The notes beneath the pieces were generated by a model, which did no database searches, had not been told where the DNA came from, and was given only the letters and a program-made list of their open reading frames with translations. From positions 1 to 37,074 of the forward strand of contig CASJPF010000037.1 in the NCBI GenBank assembly GCA_949383255.1: DNA of 37,074 nucleotides. Direction: 5' to 3'. The translations under genes were made by a program, and so were the position numbers. Within the stretch, counting starts at the first letter, position 1, and every line of letters starts with the position of its first letter. The DNA comes from Lachnospiraceae bacterium (GTDB taxonomy: Bacteria > Bacillota > Clostridia > Lachnospirales > Lachnospiraceae). Of the stretch, positions 26,343 to 35,939 are shown one piece after another.

Positions 26343-29300
26343 CTACACAGACACAATATCCAATCGAATTGGAGCTGACAAATCCTGTGGTAAAACATAT
26401 ATTGTATTGTCTATCACATTAAAATCAAGTATTTCTATTTGCAGTTGTTCATGACAAACCCAACATCCACTATTATCACAGACATGAATCATACTATGGT
26501 GACAATCTACTATCCACCAAAAATCACCACTTTCCACAACGGATACCTGACGCATACTTTGACGTAACAACATATTATTATCTCTATCTATCTGTGCACT
26601 GCAAACAAGAGGTGATAATATTAGCATTAGCATTTTACGTAAAACTTTTCGTATATTCTTTTGATCCTGAAATTTTCTATTACTTCCAGAAGGAAGCCAT
26701 GATTCCACACAAGAAAAATATCGCTCTTGTAGTTTTGTAACAAAATTTGATTGGCTATTTGTTTTCTCTAAAACATTATGTTCCCATTTTAAAGAATCCA
26801 TCTTCCAAATATGCTTTTTACCTCTGGATATATAGATTATTTCATTACCTTCCTCATTAAAAAAAATTGGTCTCCCAACAGAATCATTCCAAAAGATTGG
26901 ATCCACTGTACTTTCTGCCAATAGTTCTCTGTTATCTAATCGAAATAATCGAATACTTCCTTGATTCAAATAGTAGTAATAACATGCCAATCGATTTCCC
27001 TTGATTGTAAATGCCGCAAAAACAGGCTGTCTGCTTCCTAATACACTATTTGTATAAACAGGCGTATCCTTTTTGTTTACTGGACACGAAAATTGAAATA
27101 TCTCAAGTATCTTCTTTCTCCCAATGCGCTTTTTATATGCCTTTTCATGATCTTTTATAGACATCTGAGGGTTTGCCAACGGTATTGGATTCTTATAATT
27201 ATAGGAAAAAAACTGAACCTTGTCCCTTTCAAACACAATCAAAACTTGCGTTCCCTGTTCGTTCCAATATGCAAAACATGCATTATAAACTGCATATGAA
27301 GCAAGCACCAGCCGTTGATTTAAATCAATGATTTGCAATATTTGATGGTTGAGCAAAACTGCGCAAAGATAACTATGGCAAAAACATTTAATGTCCTCTA
27401 TCTCAGAATAAAATAGTTCTGTCCCTTTAAGCGTTCCATTGAAATGATACTCAAAAATTGTATTTCTAAAGAAATCTGCATAATCCCGTTCCTCAAATCC
27501 GCCGGCACGTATTATTTTGTGAATATCATCAGAATATAAATCGACCAGCGAATGACATTGCTCCCTTTTGATTTGCACCAATTCACTTCCTGTATCACAA
27601 AAAGAAAGTCTGTTATATTCATCTCGAACAATCAGTGTATTTCCTTTCCAATACAAAAAAGCATTTGTCAAGTCTATATAAGTGCGTGAGTAAATTTCAG
27701 AGCAAAGATTTAAATCGTATCTTTTTAATACAGTGCCCTCTAATATTGCCAATGTTCCATCATTTTTTACAGCGATTTTAACATTAGATGCATTTGGGAG
27801 CAGCATTTTACTTTCTTGTATATTTTTTCCTATTTTATGCTTTGAATTGTATAGAAGCATATACTGCCAAACTATATCTGTTTTTTTCATTCGCGACCAT
27901 ATACCAGACTCTACAGCCGCAGGCAAAAAACTCTCACCCCACAATTGAAACAACATTGCCTTTTCTTGCAACAGAGATAAAATTTTTTGATGGATATCAT
28001 ACAGGTGCTTATGCTGTCCAAGTTCCATATATTGCTGCATCACTTCCCGATACCAGCCACACCGAAGACATCCATCTACATATTGTGGCATAGCTAACAC
28101 TTCTGCTACAGCAACCCAATCATTCTGATAACGCAAAGCTGGCACTAATTCTCGTAATTTACGAAAATTAACTACAATATTATCCTTTGAATACTTTAGA
28201 TAAATCGGTTCTTCCTTAAAGTAAGTACTAATATTTTCGGACAATTGCATAAGCTCTTCTTTCCCAACAATATCTATCACTGTCTGTCGCACTAGATCAT
28301 GATGAAAATGTAATAATAAAATACCATTACTGTCAACCTCCGAAAGATAGTCTTTCAAAAAATAATGTATTCTTGCCCAAAAAACACTTAATGTAAAACA
28401 ATTCTGTTTAATTGTCCAATGTGTATGTTGTGTTATTTCCTGTAAAACTTGTTTATCCCGTTCCAACAATATTAGTAATTCCTGCTCACTCAAACCGTCT
28501 ACTGCCAAAGCCAAATATCCAATTATATGTTTATACAACTTTTCGTAATTAGAATTTGGCACTTTCAGTTGCAAAAAAATACTTTCTTTGGTTCCAATAG
28601 GAAGTATTAATGGCATGCAGTCAAAACTGTGCCTTTTTTGAAACTGTCTGCAGAGCAATTGAATATAAAGAGGAGTAACTTCTTTCGGAAGATTCTGTCG
28701 GAGAAATAGTTCGTCTTTCTCACGTAACGTTCTTTCTCTTTTCCACAGCAATTGTTTTAACATGCAAATTGAGTCAGGCTTTACTAGTTGTAAAATCTGA
28801 TAAACAAAAATATTTTTAATACGATCTCTTTCATTGAGGGATAATTCAGAAATACAAGAAATAACAAATGTAAGATTGCGGGGCAATCGACATGCTAACA
28901 GACTACCTCCAATCTGATTCCAATCATAAATTTGCTCAACAGAATCCAACAATATTGTTATCGGTATGCTACTGTGAAAACCGGCTAATTGTCTTTCAAA
29001 CCATGTTACACAATGTTCCGCGTCAGATTCCGTCTCTAAATCAAATAATATTCCTCTTCTTTGCAATTGTTTCAGACAAAACCATAATGCATGGGCTATC
29101 CTTCTACATGAAGGCAACAAATCAGCACATGAAAGTACAAAATTTTGTTGCTCCATGGCATAACAATGACTTAACAACATGCTTTTACCACTTCCAGAGG
29201 TACCTGTTAATAAAATTATCTTGCCATAATTTTCCTTGCAGCAATTTAGAAAGTTATTTAAATTGTCATTAACTTCAATATAGTTTTCCTCTGCTTTCCG

Positions 29301-30167
29301 GACTGCCTCATCAAGCATACACAGTTCTCGTTGAAATGGTGTGAGCAAAGCCTCTTGCCTCTGCACCTCAGCTATTCGAGATTGAATGACTTGCCTCAGA
29401 AAAATTTTGACTTTCTGAATATAATCATCTCCCGGCTGATAAAATAGCATATTTGAGTCTGTCAATGCTCCCATATAGTCTTTCAAGTGTGCTTGAAGAG
29501 CAACGGCCTGATTTGCAATATCGTCTGCCTCTTCTTTTATACAATATTCTGGTTCTTTTGTGCGTAATAACACAAAAACATGTTCCTTACTTTCTGGATG
29601 CGTAAAAAGACCTTTGTAAATTTCCTGTTCTGTTGCTGATAGCCCATAAATTTCATACCACTTGCTTTCCTCTGGAAAGTGTTTCCTTATCAGTGGAAAT
29701 AATTCCTCTTTTAACAAGGATTCTGTAATTCCCCATTTATTTTTATCCTTTTCTTCTTTACGAGAGCGCAAAATGTACGAAAGATTTACATCATTTTCAT
29801 CCTGCAAATACCAATTTCTTAATAGGGAATCTGATGGAATTTCATCTGAAATTTTATCCCACACATATTTATTAATAATAAAAGGAAGCGGAATCCATCC
29901 ATAATACAACCCAGCCAAAACTAAAAAATTGGGCTTTGGAGAAAGCATTTGACAACGAGCAATTTCGTCGAAGCAAATTTGAAGCGTGCGATTATTTTGA
30001 CCATCTTCCTTTGAAATTCCCCAGCGCAAATCCAATACTTGAAATGAAAAGCCTTCCGACTTGCAATATTCACTTAACTCTTCAAATACTAGAACTAGTC
30101 CATCCCTTTCTTCCTTAAAGTTATAAAAAGTAGAACTAACAAATATTCGTACCATTTTATGCGTCAT
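26343..30167 (-). CDS. DUF4062-STAND NTPase-beta-propeller protein, NLR/NWD-like sensor
   Basis: A 1274-residue protein. Residues 6-100 match DUF4062 as in animal TEP1, NPHP3 and NWD proteins: RIFVSSTFYNFKEERD, DLRWGIS, SPKPNFLVLAGLYYGWIPLP. A NACHT/STAND NTPase follows with P-loop GTSGSGKS (322-329) and a probable Walker B ITILLDSVEQ near 405. A helical arm comes next, then from about residue 780 repeated beta blades (NGTLAILEG-like, NTLIVRDEYNRLSF, GNRLACYYYYL, DFWWIVDCHHSMIHV), read as a degenerate WD40-type propeller. STAND proteins with sensor repeats are ATP-driven switches that assemble on sensing a trigger, here presumably phage or stress. The start overlaps the four-TM gene by 11 bp and uses AAAGGAG inside it. 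It ends the operon. Confidence 0.85.
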   Translation of the reverse strand: MTHKMVRIFVSSTFYNFKEERDGLVLVFEELSEYCKSEGFSFQVLDLRWGISKEDGQNNRTLQICFDEIARCQMLSPKPNFLVLAGLYYGWIPLPFIINKYVWDKISDEIPSDSLLRNWYLQDENDVNLSYILRSRKEEKDKNKWGITESLLKEELFPLIRKHFPEESKWYEIYGLSATEQEIYKGLFTHPESKEHVFVLLRTKEPEYCIKEEADDIANQAVALQAHLKDYMGALTDSNMLFYQPGDDYIQKVKIFLRQVIQSRIAEVQRQEALLTPFQRELCMLDEAVRKAEENYIEVNDNLNNFLNCCKENYGKIILLTGTSGSGKSMLLSHCYAMEQQNFVLSCADLLPSCRRIAHALWFCLKQLQRRGILFDLETESDAEHCVTWFERQLAGFHSSIPITILLDSVEQIYDWNQIGGSLLACRLPRNLTFVISCISELSLNERDRIKNIFVYQILQLVKPDSICMLKQLLWKRERTLREKDELFLRQNLPKEVTPLYIQLLCRQFQKRHSFDCMPLILPIGTKESIFLQLKVPNSNYEKLYKHIIGYLALAVDGLSEQELLILLERDKQVLQEITQHTHWTIKQNCFTLSVFWARIHYFLKDYLSEVDSNGILLLHFHHDLVRQTVIDIVGKEELMQLSENISTYFKEEPIYLKYSKDNIVVNFRKLRELVPALRYQNDWVAVAEVLAMPQYVDGCLRCGWYREVMQQYMELGQHKHLYDIHQKILSLLQEKAMLFQLWGESFLPAAVESGIWSRMKKTDIVWQYMLLYNSKHKIGKNIQESKMLLPNASNVKIAVKNDGTLAILEGTVLKRYDLNLCSEIYSRTYIDLTNAFLYWKGNTLIVRDEYNRLSFCDTGSELVQIKREQCHSLVDLYSDDIHKIIRAGGFEERDYADFFRNTIFEYHFNGTLKGTELFYSEIEDIKCFCHSYLCAVLLNHQILQIIDLNQRLVLASYAVYNACFAYWNEQGTQVLIVFERDKVQFFSYNYKNPIPLANPQMSIKDHEKAYKKRIGRKKILEIFQFSCPVNKKDTPVYTNSVLGSRQPVFAAFTIKGNRLACYYYYLNQGSIRLFRLDNRELLAESTVDPIFWNDSVGRPIFFNEEGNEIIYISRGKKHIWKMDSLKWEHNVLEKTNSQSNFVTKLQERYFSCVESWLPSGSNRKFQDQKNIRKVLRKMLMLILSPLVCSAQIDRDNNMLLRQSMRQVSVVESGDFWWIVDCHHSMIHVCDNSGCWVCHEQLQIEILDFNVIDNTIYVLPQDLSAPIRLDIVSV

Positions 30168-30729
30168 ACATTTCTCGCTCCTTTATACATATTTTTTTTA
30201 CTCGAAATGCTGTGAAACGCCTAACTAGACGAACAATAATTACTATTAGTACAATTAATACATACTCAATTATAACAAAAACGATCATCTGTCCGAGATT
30301 AGAAAAGGTAAAATGCAAATAAAAATGACCTACCAATACAGATATTATAATATAACCAATAACAAATGGAATAGCGAGCGATCTGTGTCTTATGGGCAGC
30401 AAATAAAAATTATTCTCTGTTTCCATGTCTAATTCCTCTTGGTCAGGTCTCTTATGCTCCCAATACGATTTATCATGCTGCACTTCTGTGCCATAAATGA
30501 CAAGACGAATCCACATAATAATAATTAAAACTGTTACTATAATGGCCAAAATTGTAATCAATATTGCTAATAAATCTGCAAACATAGAAAGTACAACAGC
30601 GGGCATAGCTGGACCAATCAATAGCAAAAAGGCAAATCCCAAAATAAAAATCAAGATCATGGCAACGCAACATATCACTGCACCTTTTAAGTACTTATTT
30701 GAAAATAATCTGCTTATCCAATTTTTCAT
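30157..30729 (-). CDS. Four-TM membrane protein of the STAND operon
   Basis: About 190 residues with four predicted membrane helices in two pairs: VICCVAMILIFILGFAFLLL and the ILITILAIIVTVLIIIMWI region, a polar loop of about 50 residues rich in Asp/Glu/His, then IPFVIGYIIISVLVGHFYL and VFVIIEYVLIVLIVIIV. No known motif. I favour the ATG at 30729 (reading MKNWISRLF) because AAAGGTGAG precedes it; an upstream ATG at 30768, 13 codons earlier, overlaps the previous stop by one base but has no ribosome site. The 3' end overlaps the STAND start by 11 bp. Its place between a SLATT-like protein and the NTPase suggests a membrane effector or channel partner; this is inference. Confidence 0.8.
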   Translation of the reverse strand: MKNWISRLFSNKYLKGAVICCVAMILIFILGFAFLLLIGPAMPAVVLSMFADLLAILITILAIIVTVLIIIMWIRLVIYGTEVQHDKSYWEHKRPDQEELDMETENNFYLLPIRHRSLAIPFVIGYIIISVLVGHFYLHFTFSNLGQMIVFVIIEYVLIVLIVIIVRLVRRFTAFRVKKICIKEREMYDA

Positions 30730-30767
30730 ATGTACGCTCACCTTTTTTACCTTAATATAATGACTCA

Positions 30768-31256
30768 TTACTCATTAAAACTTTTCCAATCACTTACTTC
30801 TTGTTGAAAGCATTTTTCACACATTTGAATGAGCATTAAATCACGCTCCTCCTGACTTAAATCCTTACCAAAAGCACCAACTTGGTTAAAATACAGATAC
30901 AAAGTGCTCAAAAGCCACTCTCTGTTAAACCGATATTTTGCCCATAAATCTTTATAATTTTGTAAGTTTAAATAAGCACTTATACTTGTCACCGCAGCAC
31001 CTAAAGCTGCAATGAATATCTTCACAAAAATTCCTCCATCTGCCAATACAGATGCTATTGGAATAACTCCACTGATTATAATAGAACCAGTTGTCCAACG
31101 AAGATATTGCATTTTATACGCCGCACTCTTTATTCGATACCAGTCCATCTGTTTAATAACACGTTCCTGAATATACCATCTTGTCTTTTCATTTGGTATG
31201 TCATTCATCCATTTTAAGAACACTTCATCTCGTTCACTTGAATTTTGGTTGTTCAA
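30768..31256 (-). CDS. SLATT/DUF4231-like two-TM predicted effector
   Basis: About 162 residues. A helical N-terminus ends in IKQMDWYRIKSAAYKMQYLR. Two membrane helices follow (about TTGSIIISGVIPIASVLA and GIFVKIFIAALGAAVTSIS), then YLNLQNYKDLWAKYRFNREW and a helical tail. The pattern of helix pair, then a conserved YxxxxxWxxYR-type helix, is that of DUF4231/SLATT proteins, known as pore-forming-type effectors linked to SMODS, SLOG and STAND conflict systems. I set the start at a TTG (31256) because GGGAG lies ten bases before it; the longer frame begins on another TTG without a site. A TATAAT at 31302-31307 may be its -10 box. First gene of the three-gene operon. Confidence 0.78.
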   Translation of the reverse strand: MNNQNSSERDEVFLKWMNDIPNEKTRWYIQERVIKQMDWYRIKSAAYKMQYLRWTTGSIIISGVIPIASVLADGGIFVKIFIAALGAAVTSISAYLNLQNYKDLWAKYRFNREWLLSTLYLYFNQVGAFGKDLSQEERDLMLIQMCEKCFQQEVSDWKSFNE

Positions 31257-31336
31257 ATTATACAATCTCCCTATAAAAAACAAAACTAACTTTTACTTGT
31301 CATTATAAACATACTACCTAATATATAAATAAACAA

Positions 31337-31377
31337 GGGACAGAATTGACCACTATTCTTTAGGTCAATTTTGTCCC
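31337..31377 (-). terminator. Stem-loop terminator after the signal peptidase gene
   Basis: A 15-bp stem, GGGACAGAATTGACC against GGTCAATTTTGTCCC with one mismatch, with an 11-nt loop. It lies 78 bp beyond the signal peptidase stop; on the minus strand it is followed by TTGTTTATTTATA, a moderately U-rich tail. It separates the surface-polymer operon from the STAND operon. Confidence 0.6.
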
Positions 31378-31454
31378 GTTCTTAAAAATTTTGATTAACT
31401 AAAAAACTTATAGCAAAAACACATTATAAAATAGGTGTATGTATAACAATCTTT

Positions 31455-31967
31455 TCAAATAATTATCCCCAATATCTCCTCTTTACTTATTAAGCCCACT
31501 TCAGGATAACGACTATCTTTACTTTGAGCTATATTATCTCCTATAACAAAATACTGTCCATCTTCCAAAAGTATAGTGTTTTGTGCTATTCCAACATACT
31601 CAAAAGTATCTAAAGGAAAAACTTTACTAATTTGATTATTGACATGTAATTGCCCCTCTTGGATCTGTACTTTATCACCTGGACAGGCAACTATACGCTT
31701 TATTAATACAGTGTTTAATCCTTCACATTGAAATGCAATTACATCTCCATATGTATAATTTTTAGAATATTTATTAATTATTACAAGTTGCATATTATGG
31801 TATGAAGGACTCATTGATTCTCCATGAATAAGTACTATTTGAAACCAATTTGATGATACAAAATAACTAAAAATTATAATAGAAACTGTGAAAAATAGAT
31901 ACTTATAATGCCTAAATACTTTCCTTGTTATATTTAACCAACTATTTTTTCTCATAAAGAAACTCAT
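31455..31967 (-). CDS. lepB: Type I signal peptidase
   Basis: A 170-residue membrane protein of the S26 family that removes signal peptides from exported proteins. One N-terminal membrane helix spans about residues 23-40. The catalytic serine is in HGESMSP (S51) and the general-base lysine in VLIKRIVACPGD (K90). The family's C-terminal box appears as KDSRYPEVG. Length and single anchor are typical of Gram-positive enzymes. It starts 44 bp after the opine dehydrogenase gene. No clear ribosome site is seen at either of two nearby ATG codons (31967 or 31955). Being last in a polymer operon, it may be a dedicated copy for a neighbouring secreted product rather than the housekeeping enzyme; this is speculative. 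Confidence 0.9.
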   Translation of the reverse strand: MSFFMRKNSWLNITRKVFRHYKYLFFTVSIIIFSYFVSSNWFQIVLIHGESMSPSYHNMQLVIINKYSKNYTYGDVIAFQCEGLNTVLIKRIVACPGDKVQIQEGQLHVNNQISKVFPLDTFEYVGIAQNTILLEDGQYFVIGDNIAQSKDSRYPEVGLISKEEILGIII

Positions 31968-32011
31968 ATTTTTTAATTTATATAACTATTTTAAAATGAT
32001 ATATTTCCTCA

Positions 32012-33091
32012 TTATTCTCTATAAAAATTCAATAAATCGCCTTTATTAATTATTCCAAATGTATTATAATCGAACCTTTCTTTGACTAAAGAAATTGTAT
32101 TATACCAGTCGAGAATACTTCTCATATAAGGAGTATCTAGTTCTAGTAAATTTGCTATCTGAACCAATATCTCCAACCCATACGAAAAATCAGCCACAAA
32201 ATATCTAGAATACAAATCAGGTATATATTTTCCATTAATAAACAACATTGGTGTTTTTATCCCTTTAAATCCTTGAATACTTCTAATTTTTTTTGTAAAC
32301 TGTTCTGGTGTTTTACTTTCGTAGTGTATTTTCAATGATCTAACATAAGATAAATCAAATTCATTCAGTGCTGTACAGATCTGTTGCACTTCATCATCAC
32401 ATGCAAATAATAATTTAGATGTTTCATCATCCCAATCTTCATAAAATAAAGGAACAAAATCATAGGTAACCTCACTACAATAATCCTTAAATAATGTTTT
32501 TAATCTTGTAGTATGCAGTATTGGATTAGATGGAGTTAATGTCAACGTAAGATAATTTGGTAGTGCTACACATGGTATTTCAAAAATATCAAAAAGATTT
32601 TCCTTAATTTCTAATACTTCCTTTGATGGTAATGCTGCAACATGAAGCTGTTTACGATAACCAATAGCACGAACACTTTTTCCATACTCAATTAATCGTG
32701 CTACACTTGGAACCCGCTGTAGTCCGAAAAGAATCGCTCCTCTTTCTAAACATGTTTTAAAAGCACATTCTCCGCCACCAGTACCAGGAATCAATCCTAT
32801 TTTTATTCCACTTTTTATATATGGATATATTTCATTTGAAACAGCTTTCATACAAAATGCAGGTACTGTTACAAAAATAATGTCTACTTCTGAAAATGCT
32901 TCTGCTGCATTACTTGTTGATTTGTAAATATCTCCTTGACATTTAATTGTATCTTTTTCATCAAAAATAATCAAATGTTGATTAAATTGCTTAGGTCTTG
33001 AGCTATAAATTATCACTCGATGTCCCTTTGCAGCACAATGCACAGCAAACTGTGTTCCAATATTACCTCCACCAACAATTGTTATATTCAT
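32012..33091 (-). CDS. Octopine/nopaline-type (opine) dehydrogenase
   Basis: About 359 residues. The N-terminus is a Rossmann fold, MNITIVGGGNIGTQ, with sequence characteristic of NAD(P) binding. The mid-region motif SNPILHT matches the NPxxH segment of octopine/nopaline dehydrogenases, where the histidine is catalytic. Such enzymes reductively join an amino acid to an alpha-keto acid, giving N-carboxyalkyl amino acids. The chosen ATG (33091) has GGTGG six bases upstream; an in-frame ATG four codons earlier lacks a site. It lies 44 bp below the broken ornithine-cyclodeaminase-family gene and belongs to the same operon. In this context it may make an opine-type substituent for a surface polymer, as N-(1-carboxyethyl) amino acids are known in some bacterial glycans. 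The exact substrate is unknown. Confidence 0.85.
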   Translation of the reverse strand: MNITIVGGGNIGTQFAVHCAAKGHRVIIYSSRPKQFNQHLIIFDEKDTIKCQGDIYKSTSNAAEAFSEVDIIFVTVPAFCMKAVSNEIYPYIKSGIKIGLIPGTGGGECAFKTCLERGAILFGLQRVPSVARLIEYGKSVRAIGYRKQLHVAALPSKEVLEIKENLFDIFEIPCVALPNYLTLTLTPSNPILHTTRLKTLFKDYCSEVTYDFVPLFYEDWDDETSKLLFACDDEVQQICTALNEFDLSYVRSLKIHYESKTPEQFTKKIRSIQGFKGIKTPMLFINGKYIPDLYSRYFVADFSYGLEILVQIANLLELDTPYMRSILDWYNTISLVKERFDYNTFGIINKGDLLNFYRE

Positions 33092-33135
33092 ATGTTCCAC
33101 CATTCATTACCGCACATAAAGTTATTATTATACAA

Positions 33136-34099
33136 TTAAATCCAAAACTTTTCTGTAGGATCATGTAAATCAATATCAGTAATACTTTCTTGTTCTATAA
33201 GTAACTGATAAATATGTGCGGCAAAATTGATGTCATACATAGATACACCAATATTATATGCTAAAATCCTTTCTTTATTATTTTCACGTCCTACGGCTTT
33301 ATTGTTAACAACATCACTTACTTCTGCAAAATACCGAAATTTATTAAAATATTTAAAATGTTTGACATGCCCATAATCATCTGCATATATTTTATCAAAA
33401 AATAGATCACAATTTGTAAATCCTCTTGTATGAATAGGTACTACTAATACCCCTTCCTCAAAACAATTATCACTGCAGAAATTATCTTCCAAAAATGTGA
33501 CTGCTGAAACTACAACATCAGAACCTCTCACAAGCGCTTCTGCATCATCTACACAGACAAATTTCAGATTAGAATTTGTCTGAAATCTTTTTATAAAAGA
33601 TTCTTCTTGCCCTTTGTATTTGAGAATTTTAACAAGAAATTTTTTATCAGGATTCATTGTCGCCAATACAAGAAGCATAGCTCTTGCTGTATTTCCAAGG
33701 TCTACAATTCCTATTGTAGAATACTCCTTTTTTGCAAGTAATATGATCGAATGCGCTGCTACTGCTCCAGTGCGCATAGCAGTAATCCAATTTGCATCCA
33801 TCAATGATAAAAACTCGCCAGTTTGCACATCAAACAAAAGAAGTTTACTATCTAAACTCGGCTTTCTCTCTGGGTAACGAGTAACTATTTTTACCCCCCC
33901 AGTATATGTCAAAAAAATCTTTTTTATGTCCCAACATACATGGCATAACATTACAAAATATCTTATCGTTAGGTTTCACACTAATTTTTGCTGGCAATAA
34001 AACATCTTCTTTGCTACAAATCATTTCTTCCACCCATTAATAACACATCTCTGGTTGAATGCTTAGATTTTTAATATCTTCAAAAGATACTATCTTCAT
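33136..34099 (-). pseudogene. Ornithine cyclodeaminase/mu-crystallin family gene with nonsense codon and G7 frameshift
   Basis: The ATG at 34099 overlaps the upstream stop as ATGA and opens MKIVSFEDIKNLSIQPEMCY. TAA follows at 34037-34039. The same frame continues WVEEMICSKEDVLLPAKI and on to NVMPCMLG and DIYWGG, the normal N-terminal part of the family. At a run of seven G (about 33895-33901) the frame fails; one more G would join WGG directly to VKIVTRYPERKP, after which a clean frame reaches the stop at 33136 with LLLFDV, TGAVAA and a Rossmann segment IGIVDLGNTA. The family makes proline from ornithine, or acts as an imine or amino-acid dehydrogenase. Two lesions point to a decayed gene, though the G-run could also be phase-variable or misread. 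It lies between the fusion enzyme and the opine dehydrogenase. Confidence 0.8.
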
Positions 34100-35907
34100 A
34101 ACATAAGCTCCTCCTGTAATGCAGACAAAAGTCTGTTGTTATCTTCTTCATTTCTTATAGCAATGCGTATATATTTCCCACTTCTAATTTTTCCAGACAA
34201 ATCTTTAACTAATATCTTATGTTTTAACAGCAATCGCTCTGTTAATTCAGTTGCTGTTATATCCCCTAATAACTCTACCATAATATAATTTGCTTGAGAG
34301 GACGCAATAGATATGCCAGACAGATTTTCTAATTGCTTTTGTATGCGTTCTCTCTCCTGTCTATACTTCCTCAACCCTTCTATATAATCTTTTCTATACT
34401 TTTCTTCAATTTGCATATAAAACTCTGCAAACGAATTAATATTCCAGATTGCCACATCTTGTTTTAACTCTTCAATTGCCTTCTTATTTCCTGATGCAAG
34501 TATACCCAAACGCAATCCTGGAACCCCATATGATTTAGAAATACTCTTCATAACAAACAAGTTTGGATTATCATCAAGAATCGTCTGTTCAATAATAGAC
34601 GCATTTTCTTCATCCGCAAAATCTACAAAAGACTCATCTATAATTAAATTTATTTCCTTTTGCTTTGCCCATTTTAACAAGTTTATAATTTCCTTTTTTG
34701 GAATATAATTTCCTGATGGATTATCTGGATTTACAATTACAAGATTACTAATATCACTTTTATCATAAAAATCAATCAGATCTTGCGCTGTATAAATAAA
34801 ATTTTTCTTCTGCGACATAAATATTACTGCATTTGTTTCATCATATCTATTTGAATATTCTTCAAAAGTAGGTTTTATAAAACCTACTTTTCCACTTAAA
34901 TATCCCATTAGTGCTTTAATTAATTCCGCGGCTCCATTTCCGACCACTATATTATCTTGTTTCACATTAAAATTTTTTGCTGCTAGTAAAGAATTAACTT
35001 CCATTCCAGAAGGATATTGTGCAATAAGTTTTTCAAAACTTGCCTTTATTTCATCAATCATCTTCTGTGGCGGAAAATATGGATTCACCAAATAGCAAAA
35101 ATCAAGAATTTGAGGATATCTCCAATAACCACCATATCGTTTCTGCACCATTTTAACCTTTTCACTCGCTTCAGGAGCAAACATAGAAGCAGCAATATCC
35201 AAATCCTGAATATCATCTATTTCATACCAAAGTTCACCATTTAATCGTTTCGCTTTAATTTCTGGCTCATCAAGCATTGTAATTACACGCAATACCTGTT
35301 CATAATATTCATTATCGCCAAGTGCTTTTGAATATGCATCCAGAAATGGTACATAATGCGTTTCAGAAAAATGTCTACTAAATTTATAGATATTTACGGT
35401 TTTATAATAGTCTTTAATCTCATTAAACTGAAACTGTTTACCTGGCACAAAAGCAGCGATGCTATCATCGGCAGCAAGTTTGACGCAAGTTCCATCCATC
35501 CAACTTTCATATTTGTCTACCAAAGCCAATGTATCGCGTGGGTCATTCACGAGCGCTTCTATAACTGCATCCTCAAAAATTAAATCGGATTCAAACAACA
35601 ATGTATCATCTTTACATAACCAATCCTTAGCAAGCGCTAGGGAATAGATATTATTTGTCTTATCAAAAATAGGATTATTTACATAGATAATAGGTGTATT
35701 TATATTAAGAGTTGCAATATAGTCAATTAATTTTTGCCCTTGATAACCAATTACAATTACAATTCTTGAAAGATGTTGTTTATCAATCTGATGCAGCATT
35801 CTATCAATTAGTGTTACTCCATTTACTTCGACCATACATTTCGTATTGTCTTGTGTTAATTCTTTCAGTCTTTTTCCCATTCCTGCCGCCAAAATCACAG
35901 CCTGCAT
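34096..35907 (-). CDS. Nucleotidyltransferase-aminotransferase fusion (sugar/choline-phosphate type NTase + class I PLP enzyme)
   Basis: A 603-residue two-domain enzyme. Residues 1-240 are a nucleotidyltransferase: MQAVILAAGMGKRLKELT with the GxGxR signature, then TKCMVEVNGVTLIDRML and ESDLIFED for metal binding, similar to choline-phosphate or sugar-phosphate cytidylyl/uridylyltransferases. Residues from about 250 are a histidinol-phosphate-aminotransferase-like PLP enzyme: NPDNPSGN, IIDESFVDF, and the cofactor lysine in SISKSYGVPGLRLG. A ribosome site AAGGTGG precedes the ATG. The stop overlaps the next gene's start as ATGA. The fusion suggests formation of a nucleotide-activated amino compound, probably for a wall or capsule polymer, in line with the CDP-glycerol-type transferase upstream. 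Domain calls are firm; the substrate is inferred only as a class. Confidence 0.88.
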   Translation of the reverse strand: MQAVILAAGMGKRLKELTQDNTKCMVEVNGVTLIDRMLHQIDKQHLSRIVIVIGYQGQKLIDYIATLNINTPIIYVNNPIFDKTNNIYSLALAKDWLCKDDTLLFESDLIFEDAVIEALVNDPRDTLALVDKYESWMDGTCVKLAADDSIAAFVPGKQFQFNEIKDYYKTVNIYKFSRHFSETHYVPFLDAYSKALGDNEYYEQVLRVITMLDEPEIKAKRLNGELWYEIDDIQDLDIAASMFAPEASEKVKMVQKRYGGYWRYPQILDFCYLVNPYFPPQKMIDEIKASFEKLIAQYPSGMEVNSLLAAKNFNVKQDNIVVGNGAAELIKALMGYLSGKVGFIKPTFEEYSNRYDETNAVIFMSQKKNFIYTAQDLIDFYDKSDISNLVIVNPDNPSGNYIPKKEIINLLKWAKQKEINLIIDESFVDFADEENASIIEQTILDDNPNLFVMKSISKSYGVPGLRLGILASGNKKAIEELKQDVAIWNINSFAEFYMQIEEKYRKDYIEGLRKYRQERERIQKQLENLSGISIASSQANYIMVELLGDITATELTERLLLKHKILVKDLSGKIRSGKYIRIAIRNEEDNNRLLSALQEELML

Positions 35908-35939
35908 TTTAAGACACCACCTTTTTAACTATTTCAACT

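Noticed and set aside
33848..34033. A separate 61-aa gene upstream of a 271-aa enzyme
   Set aside because: Its sequence is the family's N-terminal part and joins the enzyme at a G7 run; treated as one broken gene.
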